Assembly (NCBI GenBank): GCA_030272585.1
Contig: BSYQ01000001.1
Coordinates: 3,658,001-3,722,000, forward strand
Length of the DNA stretch: 64,000 nucleotides
Direction: 5' to 3'
Origin: Bryopsis sp. KO-2023
Lineage: Eukaryota; Chlorophyta; Ulvophyceae; Bryopsidales; Bryopsidaceae
Part shown: positions 31,000 through 40,704 of the stretch, piece by piece
Layout of the letters: every line of letters starts with the position of its first letter
How positions within the stretch are numbered: position 1 is the first letter of the stretch
The notes under the pieces: model-generated
What the model saw: the letters and a program-made list of their open reading frames with translations, nothing else
The model's database searches: none
Told to the model about the DNA's origin: nothing
Position numbers and translations under genes: made by a program

Positions 31000-32153
31000 T
31001 CAACAGCAAAATGGCCCAACTTGTCGCAGTTGTAGCATCGCACATTTGCTGCAGCGCGACCTGCGTCCATTCTGCTTCTGCCTGCTGACGAACTTTCTCC
31101 AGACTTTCGCCTCTGTCTGCGAGGACTGCCACTGCGTCCCCTGCTCTTGCTGCGACTTGCGTCACGGCGTTTGCCGTCGTCAAAACCCACACGGTTTCGC
31201 TGGAGGCCATCAACCTCCATGCGGTCACCTGATTGGGGAATATAACGCGGTGTCTGCCGATCGTCAAATCTGCCACGGTTGAAACTCTGAGACCTGCCTC
31301 TGCTCTGCGAGCGTCCTCTGCTCTGTGAGCGTCCTCTGCTCTGGGATCGTCCCCTGCTTTGGGACCTGTCCCTGCGTGAACTTTCACGCCTGCCTCTGGG
31401 ACTGCGGCCTCTGCGTCCTTCTCTGCGGTATATCTCTAGAGGTCCTTCCCATGTAGCGGCAAGTGCTATTGCACGCTCCAAATCTGCAGGATCTTCCATT
31501 TCAACCTTAGTGCGCAAACGATCATTCAGACCTTCTATGAAACGAAACAGCTGCTCCCCAGCATTGCTGTCGTTGATCTGCAACATGAGCCTGCGAAAAT
31601 CGTGCACATATTCTGCGACAGACATTCGACCCTGCTTCAGGCGTGACCATTCACGTCTGAAGTCCTTGTTCTCGTTGGTCTTGCCGAACTGCCGTCTGAG
31701 ATCTGCGACTAGTGCGGTCAGATCTGTAGGCAAAGCCCTCTGGCCTGCCATTGCCTCTTCGTAACGACTTCTCCACCATGTTCCTGCAGCACCTCTTAAA
31801 CAGCCTGCAGCCACCAAAACCTGCTGTTCCCTGTCTCTGGTTGCAGTCAGATCATAATATGTCTGCAACTGAACCTGCCACTCGTTCAGAGGAACATCCT
31901 GTGGATCACCATACCAGGAGTCAGGGCCTTTTGCCCTTGCTTTACCCAGAGCTGCCGGCGGATGCTGCTCGGCCAACCTAGTCCGTACTGCGTGCCGGAC
32001 TGCATCGTCCATCTGCGCGTTGACATTAGCGGCGACCTGCCTCAGGTGCAGGATCTCTTCCTGCATCTCTGCCATGCCCCGCCTCAGACCCTGAAGATCG
32101 AACGGATCTGGGGCTGGCGTTCCCATCTGCGGGTGCTCGTCTGTGCCTGACAT
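30984..32153 (-). CDS. gag: Retrotransposon Gag (right copy)
   Basis: 389 residues from the first ATG, identical in translation to the left copy, with the RS repeat tract and the CCHC knuckle preserved. Confidence 0.92.
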   Translation of the reverse strand: MSGTDEHPQMGTPAPDPFDLQGLRRGMAEMQEEILHLRQVAANVNAQMDDAVRHAVRTRLAEQHPPAALGKARAKGPDSWYGDPQDVPLNEWQVQLQTYYDLTATRDREQQVLVAAGCLRGAAGTWWRSRYEEAMAGQRALPTDLTALVADLRRQFGKTNENKDFRREWSRLKQGRMSVAEYVHDFRRLMLQINDSNAGEQLFRFIEGLNDRLRTKVEMEDPADLERAIALAATWEGPLEIYRREGRRGRSPRGRRESSRRDRSQSRGRSQSRGRSQSRGRSQSRGRSQSFNRGRFDDRQTPRYIPQSGDRMEVDGLQRNRVGFDDGKRRDASRSKSRGRSGSPRRQRRKSGESSSAGRSRMDAGRAAANVRCYNCDKLGHFAVDCQEN

Positions 32154-32511
32154 TCCTCCTGTTCCGCTCACGCCTTTCCTGCGTTGCCCTCTGCGATCTG
32201 TAGATCGGACACTGAGGGTCAGAACAGTCGTAGTATCTGATAATATTACCACTGCGTTCTGCCTTCCTGTGGCCGTGAGGAGGCGCTCTGAGAGGAGGTG
32301 GAGGTACCACTGCCAATGGGTGTCTCACCGGACCCAAAACCTGCACTGGTCTGGGTAACCTGAAAGGGGCTGAAACCCAGTCCCCTGAGAAAGTAAACAG
32401 ATCAGGTGGCAGGTTTCCCTGAAACTCTGCCTCACACTGGATAACAGTCTCTACGTCTGATTCTGCTTCACTTCCACTACTCTCCACTGTCACAGGTTTC
32501 CCAAAACTCAT
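32026..32511 (-). CDS. Retrotransposon leader ORF overlapping gag (right copy)
   Basis: 161 residues, same as in the left copy. The upstream interval 32520-32923 between it and the 5' LTR is non-coding leader with repeated GCGCCTGCCTGCGC-like words. Confidence 0.55.
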   Translation of the reverse strand: MSFGKPVTVESSGSEAESDVETVIQCEAEFQGNLPPDLFTFSGDWVSAPFRLPRPVQVLGPVRHPLAVVPPPPLRAPPHGHRKAERSGNIIRYYDCSDPQCPIYRSQRATQERRERNRRNVRHRRAPADGNASPRSVRSSGSEAGHGRDAGRDPAPEAGRR

Positions 32512-32923
32512 GCAGCACACTTCTGCAGAAAGTTCTACAACACCGGCTAATTCCGACTAACCAAGAAGCCTTGCGCAAAACCTACGTCTTCTAGATCTGC
32601 GCCGCCGCGCCTACTCTGATTAACCTAGAAAACTTGCGCAAACCTGCGTCTTCTAGACCCTGCGCCGCTGCGCCTAGTCAAACCTGCACTCAGGCAGTAC
32701 TGCGATTTCGATCTTTTAGAAAGCTGCGCCTGCCTGCGCCAAACCTTTCTGGGATCTCTCTGAAAGCTGCGCCTATCTGCGCTGAACCTTTCTGCGACCT
32801 CTCCTTTGAAAGCTGCGCCTGCCTGCGCTACCTTTCACCAGAACTTCGTTCTCCCCTTTGCTTCCTCCTGAAGCCTTTCGGGAACGCTGCGATCTTGTCG
32901 CCAGCCCTGAGCTCCGAAACCAA

Positions 32924-33386
32924 TGTAAAGACTGCGCTGTAGACTGCGACTCTGAAGCAGTCTGCCAGCCTGAAACAACAGCCTAGAAGGCTGCAACAAG
33001 TTCTGACACGAGAGAGCGGGAGAGAGAGAGTGTTCAACCCCAAAATCGAGTTACAAGAATACCCTGAGGTGCTGCCCAAATACCCTAGGCTGCACCTCTG
33101 ATCCAAACTGATCGTTCAAGGTCCTATCCATCAACATGACCTGACAGTCTGCCTCAGTGTCAGGTCCCCTGTCTGAAACCTTCTGAGCTGCCAGCCCTGC
33201 AGAAAAGCGTCTGCTGAGCTGTCAGCCCCCATTCACAGATCTAAGGGTTCCGCCCTGCTGCAGCAAACCGGCTGCAGCATTGCTGGTTCCCTAGAACTGC
33301 AGGCCTGTCAGTTCCCCTGAACTGCAGGTCTGCCAGTTCCCTGAACTGAGGATCTGACAGTTCCCCTGAACTGTAGAATCCTTACA
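32924..33386 (-). repeat. LTR 3 (5' LTR of the right element)
   Basis: 463 bp, TGTAA...TTACA, followed directly by the right target duplication GACTC at 33387-33391. It would drive transcription leftward into the array. Confidence 0.95.
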
Positions 33387-33391
33387 GACTC
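33387..33391. other. Right target-site duplication GACTC
   Basis: Exact match to 15766-15770 across 17.6 kb of inserted sequence. Confidence 0.8.
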
Positions 33392-33470
33392 CCAGGCATT
33401 CCCGTCACGATCTGGGGCGGAAAAACGGAGTCGCTGGCGAAGTCGTCAGCGACGGACGAAATGGCGAAAC

Positions 33471-33550
33471 TCTACCCCGCACAGTCAACCCCGCACAGGA
33501 CAGTAACCCCGTACAGGACTCTGTGCGGGGTTAGTATCCTGTGCGGCGTA
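33471..33550. repeat. CCCCGCAC-motif cluster with hairpin potential
   Basis: Contains TCTACCCCGCACAG, two more CCCCGCACAGG/CCCCGTACAGG words, then CTGTGCGGGGTT and CTGTGCGGCGTAGGG in inverse orientation, forming imperfect stems. The first word is the exact complement of 15667-15680 on the other side of the retrotransposon. Related motifs build the array at 37405-38128. Confidence 0.65.
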
Positions 33551-33808
33551 GGGTTGACGTCACCGAATCGCGAAATGCGGTGGATGGTGTGATCTGTCAC
33601 ACTCGTTTGGAATGCCAGTTCGCAGATCTCAATTGCGTGCTGGAGTCGAACGAAAATGGCCAGGGGAGGGAGCACTCGATCGAGTCCCTCGCGAGGTACT
33701 CGCGGACCTCCCATAGGCTGAGAGCCATGCGGTCGACGGAGGATTGCTGCCATGCGTGGTCCAAGCGTCAGAACGAGATCTTTGGAGGTCGGTTGGTGAA
33801 AAGAGGTC

Positions 33809-34129
33809 ATGGACGACGCCTGCGTACTCGGCAATCCTCCAGTGAGCCACGCTTTCGACGCATCCCCAAGCACGGCCTCGGGCTCTGCTTCGAGCAGCGC
33901 CGCGAGATTCTTACACGAGCGACGCATCGCGCAACGCAGCTCCCCTGGGTTTTCCCACCAGTTCAAGGAGAGCCGAAGGTTTGTTTTTTTTCAACTGCTG
34001 TGTCCTGCGTGTATTTCACATCGGCACTTTACTTTTTTGAAGGACTATGCCCCAGTATTTTTTTGTTGTGTTTTTTACTTTAGCAAAAATTGGACAAAAA
34101 GGAGGCTTCAAGATATTGCCACCTTATGA
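33809..34129 (+). CDS. Small two-exon candidate protein, unknown
   Basis: Exons 33809-33978 and 34084-34129 (GT-AG, phase 2), 71 residues. The first exon is Ser/Ala-rich then basic (SPSTASGSASSSAARFLHER), the second is basic (KNWTKRRLQDIATL) before the stop. The composition could suit an organelle-targeting region. More downstream exons are possible. A long minus-strand frame covers the same DNA (33472-33966) but lacks splice or family support. Weak call. Confidence 0.3.
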   Translation: MDDACVLGNPPVSHAFDASPSTASGSASSSAARFLHERRIAQRSSPGFSHQFKESRRFVFFQLLCPACISHRHFTFLKDYAPVFFCCVFYFSKNWTKRRLQDIATL

Positions 34130-35100
34130 ATGTTAGTTGAATTTCTGAGCCAGCCTATAACGCATTTCAGTGCCACCTGCTTGCAATCTTGTTGATCCTG
34201 CCCCTGCTTGTTGAAGGTTGGAAATCCTAGCTCCTACCTTGTCACACCCCTCCCCCCCCCAAAAAAAAAAAAAAAAGAAAAAGAAAAAGGGAAAGGAAAA
34301 TAAAACAAGTCTGTGTTCGAGGTTTGCACCTGTGCATTGTACACTTTCTTGAAAAAGTGAAAAAAAAACCCACAGCAAAGGTAAAATCAGTTCGCTGGAT
34401 TGATGGATGGACAACGAATCAAAGGATCGACTTCAAAAATGGATGGCTTCCCATGACTCCACAGAGAAAACCCCCAGCTTTTCTTGGTTATGTTTTCAGG
34501 GGCTGGAGAATCCCAGAGGGCTCTTTGCGCTTCAAATTCTGACCTGTGCAGCTTATCTAAACGCGCTTTGCTGCAAGTTACTCCCGGAACCAGGAAGCCA
34601 AGGAAGGGGAAAATTTAACCCTCAACAACGAAGGCAACATCCAGGCGATCGCCACCATTGACAGAATCCCCTTCAGAAGAAGAAGACGATCTCAAACCTT
34701 AAGAGGAAGAGGGCTCGGGGCCGGACTGGGTGGTGCTCGTTGCAATCACAGATGAAATCGAACCTCCTGAAGACGCTGCTGCCATTATCGCAACACCACC
34801 AGGAACGCTGCCCTCACCAACGCAAGGCCGACCGGCCGGCAGTAGTGGGTAGGACTGCACTGGATTTTTTTGCATTTTGTGAAGGTCTGTAGCACTCCTG
34901 CTAGTACTACTCATGAGCTCAACAGTCGCCACCAAATCCATTTCCTTCAGAAAGTTCCCACCCCATTCAATTTGTTGATTGTGTTTAGGGGGAAATCTTG
35001 AGAGGGGTGCAGTGTTTCGAACTGTAGATGAGGTGTGACTGTATGGAGTGGCGAATGGGACACGAAACTTCAGACGACCCCTCGTCGCTACTCAGATCTG
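34130..35100. other. Intergenic, no gene supported
   Basis: Contains a C/A homopolymer junction near 34255-34275 and mixed sequence. A minus-strand ATG frame at 34699-34941 (80 aa, Ser/Gly-rich) is present but unsupported. Confidence 0.4.
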
Positions 35101-35109
35101 GCCATGTTG

Positions 35110-36020
35110 TGGTCATACTATGGATCCGATCACGATCTAATCGGTCGTGGATTGATCGGTCCGACCGATTAAATCGTGATCGGGTTTTTCCGATCAGATC
35201 GATCGCCGATCAAATCGGTTTGGCCGATCATCGATGGAGATCGGCCGATCACCAATCTGATCGGCTGACCGATTTAATCGGCCAACTTTGATCGGCCGAT
35301 CACGATCACACCGTTCAACGAGGCGCTTGATCGTGATCGTGATCGTGATCGGAGATGCCGATTAGATCGGATCATGATCGGTCAATTGATCGGTCCATCA
35401 CAAATGCCGAGAAATCACCACCCGCAGGTGTTTCTGAGGTGCAGGGATTCGAACCTGGGACCTAACAGACTAGAGACAGACGCATTAACGCTTGGACCAC
35501 TCGGAGCCACGGTTTGTAGGTCATCCGTGTCATTATATACCTCAGTTTGTCGGACTGACAGATCACGTATATAATGACACGGATGACCTTCAAACCGTGG
35601 CTCCGAGTGGTCCAAGCGTTAATGCGTTTGTCTCTAGTCTGTTAGGTACCCGGTTCGAATCCTTCCACCTCAGAAACACCTGCGGGTGGTGACTTGTCGG
35701 CATTTTCGCGAGACCGATCAATTCATCGATCAAATGATCAATACCGATCATGATCGGATGCAGGTCCGATCACGATCGGCCGATCACGATCACACCGATC
35801 AAGGTCAGCCGATGAAGTGCCGACAGGTCGCGGCGCTTGATCGTGATCGGGATCGTGATCGGAACAACCGATCAGATCGGTGATCGGCGAACCGATCACG
35901 ATCACGATCAACATGTGATCGGACGATCAAGAGCACGATCAACATTTGATCGGCCGATCACGATCACGATCACCGATCAGCCAAAAATGAAAAAAAAAAA
36001 AAAAAAAACCGATCATTGCT
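35110..36020. repeat. GATCGG/CGATCA-rich degenerate tract
   Basis: Almost the whole interval outside the central inverted repeat is built of short permutations of CGATC, GATCGG and ATCACGATC, with runs such as GATCGTGATCGTGATC. Both halves share longer phrases, for example GGCGCTTGATCGTGATCG. It ends in poly-A at about 35990-36008. Non-coding. Confidence 0.8.
35405..35702. repeat. 136-bp inverted repeat carrying tRNA-like (pol III box) sequences head to head
   Basis: Arms 35405-35540 and 35567-35702 are reverse complements with about 8 mismatches by eye, separated by 26 bp. Each arm carries a tRNA-like core: an A-box-like TGGCTCCGAGTGG and, about 50 nt on, a B box GGTTCGAATCC (minus strand in the left arm, plus in the right). 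The flanking bases do not form a proper acceptor or anticodon stem. It therefore looks like a tRNA-derived SINE fragment or tRNA pseudogene pair rather than working tRNA genes. Confidence 0.7.
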
Positions 36021-36109
36021 AAAATCGGTTCTAGGACGCAGTTATGATGTCGGATTACTGCTGTGACCTAATATTACCTTAGTTTTGGAAGATCGATCAG
36101 ATCCATAGT

Positions 36110-37190
36110 ATGGTTGTGGTGCTGTTCAGTGGAGGGCTCAACACCACACTGTTGCCTGCTCTGCTGCATTTGTGCCTGCCATCGGATGCTCCTATTGATC
36201 TTGTGAACGTTTCATTTACCAAAGAGACATCGCCAGATTGAGTGGGGAGCATCGAATCAGTCAGGGAACTCAGGCAATGGGCCCCTGATAGGCTGTGGCG
36301 GCTTGTTGAGGTTGATTCTTCCCTTGATGAGGTGGATGGTCTCAGGTGACACATCTATTCTTTTTCCAATTCATGAAGGATCATCGTGGGGTTAACAGCC
36401 GTCTAATAGTTTTTGGCCTGATCAACAGATCAGACCTTCTGGCCCTACTGCACCCGTGCTCGTCGATTTTGGACCCGAATGTTGGTGCCCCTCTGTGGTT
36501 GGCAGCAAGAGATACACTCAACATGATTTCTGACCCACTGGACAGCTCAGATGAAGTTGTTGTGGAGGCTGTTCGATACATGGTGCGGAGTTCACATCGT
36601 CGGCTCCTGTGGTTTTGACAGGGCATGGTGCCGCCGATCAGTGCTGTGGATATGCTCGCCATAAGTCAAGGTCTGTTGCTCCATCCTCACTGACAGCATT
36701 CCAACGCAAAGATTCGTCTGGGATCCAATTCCATGCTAGAGAAACAATGAGACGAACAGAGAAACCTGTGGAAACATGTAAGTCTTGCGCGATGCCGCCC
36801 AAAACATGAGGGTTTAACGAACAGTTGCAATGCCCGATGTCAGGTGTCGGGAGGGTGCCTTGCACAGGTTGAGAAGCGAAGTTCAGATGGAGCTCCGTCG
36901 GTTATGGAAGACAAATTTGGGGCGAGATGATCGTGTTGTGTCTGATCACTGCCGAGAGGCCAGATTTCCTTTCCGAGACGAGGAGGTTGCGGTCCTATTT
37001 GCACATCTTCCGTTGTAGGTCAGAACCTGACGCTGTAAAGAGCAGTACTGTGTGCTTCAACCTTTACAGGCAAAGGCGACAAAATGGTGGTGAGGGAATA
37101 TTTGAGGAGTCTTGAAGTCTTGGAGAGTGCGGCCTCCAGGAAGAAGTGCGCAATCCAGTTCGGCAGCAGGGTCAGCAAACTATCTAATTG
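36110..37190 (+). pseudogene. ASNSD1-like (asparagine synthetase domain) decayed copy
   Basis: Exon-like pieces follow the ASNSD1 C-terminal synthetase domain in order. 36110-36345 has VVLFSGGLNTTLLPALL, the ATP-pyrophosphatase P-loop, then PIDLVNVSF. 36429 to about 36590 has LDPNVGAPLWLAARDT. From about 36600 to 36670 is VVLTGHGAADQCCGYARHKS. 36844 to about 37015 has NLGRDDRVVSDHCREARFPF. 37070 to about 37188 has DKMVVREYL and CAIQFGSRVSKLSN. Junctions 36345/36429 and 36670/36844 are proper GT-AG and in phase. Damage: TGA at 36239-36241 after TSPD, a frame change near 36590-36605, and TAG at 37016-37018 after LPL, where relatives usually have Trp. The N-terminal glutaminase domain was not found upstream. 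Probably a truncated pseudogene; base-call errors could explain part of it. Confidence 0.7.
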
Positions 37191-37404
37191 TCGCTATTTC
37201 AGCAGCAGCCAGGCAGCCAACAAAACAAGTGCAGGCTGTGTGGATCTCACAGATGTCCATGGGTTTGGGTTTGGGTTTACACGATGGTTTTGGTACAGGT
37301 TATGGTCGTGTGTTTTTGACAACAAAAGTTTGGGAGATGTACAGATGCTGGGGATTTTGTAACATGAAAACACACATTTCACATGATTGAGATAGCATTG
37401 GTTA
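37191..37404. other. Short intergenic interval
   Basis: Sequence between the ASNSD1-like remnant and the CCCCGCAC array. It has a GGGTTTGGGTTT run at 37262 and nothing else recognised. Confidence 0.4.
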
Positions 37405-38128
37405 TGTGCGGGGTGTTTAAAAACCACCGCACATGCACCGATCTGCCCCGCACAAACCGAAAATAAAGCCGCACTGCTCATCAACTAACAACCCCGCACA
37501 CAGCCTCACCAGCCCCGCATGGCTCTGCGATGATATGACCCGAATACTGCGAGGTATGGGAGACCCCGCACAAAGCCTCACCAACCCCGCACGGCTCTGT
37601 GCGATGTTATGACCCGATTACTGCGAGGTATGGGAGACCCCGCACAAAGCCTCACCAACCCCGCACAGCGCTGTGCGATGTTATGACCCGGTTACTGCGA
37701 GGTGCGAGGGACCCCGCACAAAGCCAAACCAAACCCGCACACATCCACCACACCAACCCCGCACGGCTCTGTGCGATGTTATGACCCGATTACTGCGAGG
37801 TCTGAGAGACCTCGCACAAAGCCAAACCAAACCCGCACAGCGCTGTGCGATGTTATGACCCGGTTACTGCGAGGTGCGAGGGACCCCGCACAAAGCCACA
37901 ACCACCCCGCACGGCTCTGTGCGAAGTTTTGAGCCGATTACTGCGGGGTACAGTGAACCTCGCACAGAGGTTGACGTCTTTGTCGCCACCCTACCCCGCA
38001 CAGGATCTGCGACTCAGCCCCGCACAGGCACCTCGCACATACACGCTGGAACCCCGCACACTGTGCGGGGTTTATATTCCCCTGTGCGGGGTAGGGTGGC
38101 GACAAAGACGTCAACCTCTGTGCGAGGT
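37405..38128 (+). repeat. CCCCGCAC tandem array, 74-bp period, ending in a long hairpin
   Basis: Six units have anchor CTGCGAGG(T)/CTGCGGGG at 37547, 37621, 37695, 37793, 37867 and 37941. Spacing is 74 bp except one 98-bp unit. Each unit contains CCCCGCACRGCKCTGTGCGATG, itself a short hairpin, and ATGACCCGRTTACTGCGAGG. The array ends in a perfect 48-bp inverted repeat (37957-38004 and 38081-38128). Its loop holds a second small palindrome, ACCCCGCACACTGTGCGGGGT. Confidence 0.85.
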
Positions 38129-38463
38129 GTTGTTAAACCAGGTTGATAAAGGGGGAGTTGTGAGTGTAGATTGGTGGTATGGGACATTAGTCTATAGGAT
38201 CGACACGATTAGAGTCATTTTCGAAAGAAGTGGCGTTTCGTCTAACGACAGAAACTAGACCTGCGTTTTTCTGGCAAGTGGCGTTTCGCCTGAACAGTTA
38301 GGATAAAAGGGAACTTCGGGAAGGAAAGAATAGAGTGTTTGTAAAAGACTGGTTATACAAGGATCGGGTTGGAAAGTCCCCGATCAGGTCTCGCCTATAC
38401 ACAACACGTTCGCGTCCCCCCTGCGAACGAGGCAATCTGCAAGCACGACTGCACACTCTATCA

Positions 38464-38585
38464 ACACGAGGTTCACTGTACCCCGCAGTAATCGGCTCAA
38501 AACTTCGCACAGAGCCGTGCGGGGTGGTTGTGGCTTTGTGCGGGGCAGTGTCAAAATGACCCCGCACACAGGGGAATTTCCCATA
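38464..38585 (-). repeat. Inverted partial copy of the CCCCGCAC array
   Basis: 38470-38545 is the reverse complement of about 37885-37960 with few changes, including TGTACCCCGCAGTAATCGGC and TTCGCACAGAGCCG. With the main array it forms a much larger imperfect inverted structure spanning about 0.7 kb. Confidence 0.75.
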
Positions 38586-38586
38586 G

Positions 38587-38770
38587 TGGTGAGAGCTGTA
38601 CTGGGAGGTCCTACTCTGGTGACGGAGCCCTGCGAGTTTTGCATGCCATCCTTTACTCTCTTTTTGAAAGCTTATCAATCCCATCAGAGTTCAACAATAA
38701 AATAAGCTGCAATGCTTCACTTTCATGCTATGCTCTTAGATCTCTTTTCGAACCAGCGCTGCTAGAGGCA
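38587..38770 (+). repeat. Dispersed repeat C, copy 1
   Basis: 38587-38640 matches 42475-42525 (AGCTGTACTGGG.GGTCCTACTCTGGTG). 38671-38760 matches 44143-44247 (TTCAACAATAAAATAAGC, TTTTCGAACCAGC). The mosaic of matches suggests fragments of one non-coding dispersed element. Confidence 0.6.
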
Positions 38771-39210
38771 TTATTTTAGGTACCACCATCTTTCTTGAAA
38801 ATCATGCATGAAACACCAGTGTGTTTTCTTTAATGCTACTGAAAACGAAGCCACTCCAATATGACCGTTCGGTCCACATCGAAAATTAAGTGGATTACTA
38901 ATTCCCACTTAGTAAGTGGGAATCTGCTGGGGTCGAATGCATGCTGCCCGATTGTTCAGAGAAACACCCACAGAAACGGTGAGGCCCATCCTCAATTTTG
39001 AAACGAGTGTGCGAAGCAAATGGCATCTCAGACAGTTCATAGTGCGCCGTTATCCCCCCTCTTTCCGTGTGTCATTTCCGACCACGTGCGCCAGGCTGGA
39101 TCGCAGTCGAGCAGCTCTATTTCACCCCCAACTCCCTTTTCTCTCTACCAGTTATCAAGCTTCGACTTCAGCCAAAGATCGGTTGCACAGTTTCAGTCAG
39201 CCAGAAAAAC
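38771..39210. other. Probable promoter and 5' flank of the next gene
   Basis: Open frames in two phases cross this region but without a convincing start. The frame of the following gene is open back to 39067. No repeats recognised. Confidence 0.4.
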
Positions 39211-40049
39211 ATGTCGAGCTTCTTCGCAGCAAACGCTCGCGCCAGCCAGCCCCAGCCAAGGAATATAGCGTCTATTCTCTTCAAAACGGGTCTCAGTCGT
39301 GAAGGAGGAAAGCGATGTTCGGCGTGCGGAGCTCATGAAAAATTCTGGTTACAAAGCGTGGAGCGAAACCAGAAACCCCTCCCCGACGAAGGAGACAAGA
39401 TACGCGAGCGCCTTGAGCGCCTTAAAAAGAAGATCTACGCGCCTGCGCTCGAGCCTTTGGGAAGCGTCTCCAGGAGAGTTTCTGCCCGTACGTCTCAACC
39501 GTCGTTTGACAAGCAGTCAAATGAGCACCCGTTTTCTCGCGAGATCGCTATGCTAGAGGAGTCGTCGAAAAGGAGGCGAGAAGCTTTGGAGCGAGTCATC
39601 AGTGGATCTTCCGTGCCAAGTTCCTACCGTTCGTTCCTTTCGAAAACATCAGGAGGCTTCACGGCATCTGATCGAGAGAGGCATCCAAGGCCGACAATTT
39701 CCGAACAACGGTTTTCTGAAAGCTTCCGAAAGACGTCTCGCGGTTCTCTCCCCGACATCTCTTCAAAGGAAAGTGGCCCCTCCGACAGAATGCGGGAGCT
39801 CATGCGAATTCAGGAGGATGTGAGGAGGATGGGCTCCAAGGATTCCAGCTACGAATACTACCATCAAAGAAGATACGACGATCAGCGGGCGAGCAGCCCG
39901 GTATACTCTCAAGGTAGGTTGCATGTGGTGGCTTCTTTTCGTTTCTTGCGGTTCTTGTGTGTTGTTTCTTACGTGGCAAGCCGATCCTTTTGTTCTGAGA
40001 CGACGTTGCCTGTGCTTTTTCAGGATCGTCAAACCTGAGCTCCTACTAG
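39211..40049 (+). CDS. Unknown basic, Ser/Arg-rich protein, 2 exons
   Basis: Exons 39211-39913 and 40024-40049 (GT-AG, phase 1), 242 residues from ATG 39211; the frame is open further upstream to 39067. Features seen: a CSAC pair near residue 36, a charged helix DKIRERLERLKKKI, many Ser/Arg stretches (SSKRRREALERVISGSS), a second charged helix DRMRELMRIQEDVRRMG, and a Tyr-rich end SYEYYHQRRYD. The second exon adds only SSNLSSY. It is probably largely disordered with two coiled-coil-prone helices. No family recognised. Nuclear or cytoskeletal roles are possible, but nothing in the sequence decides. Confidence 0.5.
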
Positions 40050-40704
40050 GTGTGCGAGCTTGGTCCCAATCTCGATTGCTGGACTTCGATCTTCGTGTGC
40101 TTTTCCCTCGGAAGGAAGGCCGCCTTTCGACGCGGCGTCAGTTCTGGAGAGGAAGAAAAATACCAGCTGGTCCACCAAGATAGTGCCCATACTCTCTCGC
40201 ACACAAGACTGGAGAAATATCAAGCCAGTCAATTGCTTTGCTGCTGATTGTCTGGCAAAGATTCACAGCAGCATCATGGAATGAAGAATGGAGGAGGTTG
40301 CTCCAAAGTCGAGCAATGGCTCATATCCACAGGGGCCACCAGAAAAGAAACAGAAAACGGTAAAAAGTCTAGAGGAGGTGGGAAATCACCATCCAGCAGT
40401 AACATCTTTTATCTGCAAGCTTTTTTTTCAAGGCAGGAGGATTGTGCTCTTGCCAACAGCACAGCAAATCTGAGGAGCGAGAAGAAAGAAAACCTGTTCT
40501 GAAAGTTGGTGGGATGGTTTGGAGAGGGGGTTGGGTGGAAGAAGGATTTATAGATTAAATTTGTTTTTAGGAATGGCGGCACTGAAAAATGTCTGTTTGG
40601 TGGTGTATAATCGGCCAAAAAAAAGGGAAAACAGCACACCATCCGTGTGAATAGAGATGAAGGAAAACATGTCCAGATTGGGGCATATATATAGATCAGG
40701 TGGG

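Larger units (their letters stand above)
15771..33386 (-). mobile_element. Tandem Ty3/gypsy chromovirus array: LTR-internal-LTR-internal-LTR
   Basis: Three 463-bp LTRs (15771-16233, 24347-24809, 32924-33386) separate two internal regions. The repeat period is 8576-8577 bp. The two internal regions look identical except for one extra T in the poly-T run near 18079/26656. The elements are transcribed on the minus strand, so each 5' LTR is the right-hand one. LTRs start TGTAA and end TTACA. A 5-bp duplication GACTC flanks only the whole array. Each internal region has an upstream ORF, Gag, a protease-RT-RNaseH-integrase-chromodomain Pol, and a fourth ORF before the 3' LTR. Near identity of LTRs and interiors indicates a very young insertion, potentially still active. 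Confidence 0.95.

Noticed and set aside
33472-33966. 164-aa minus-strand ORF next to the LTR array
   Set aside because: Includes the CCCCGCAC repeat cluster at its end and lacks motifs; the plus-strand two-exon reading is slightly better.
37405-38128. CRISPR-like appearance of regularly spaced repeats
   Set aside because: Eukaryotic context, and the units are contiguous 74-bp tandem repeats with no unique spacers.
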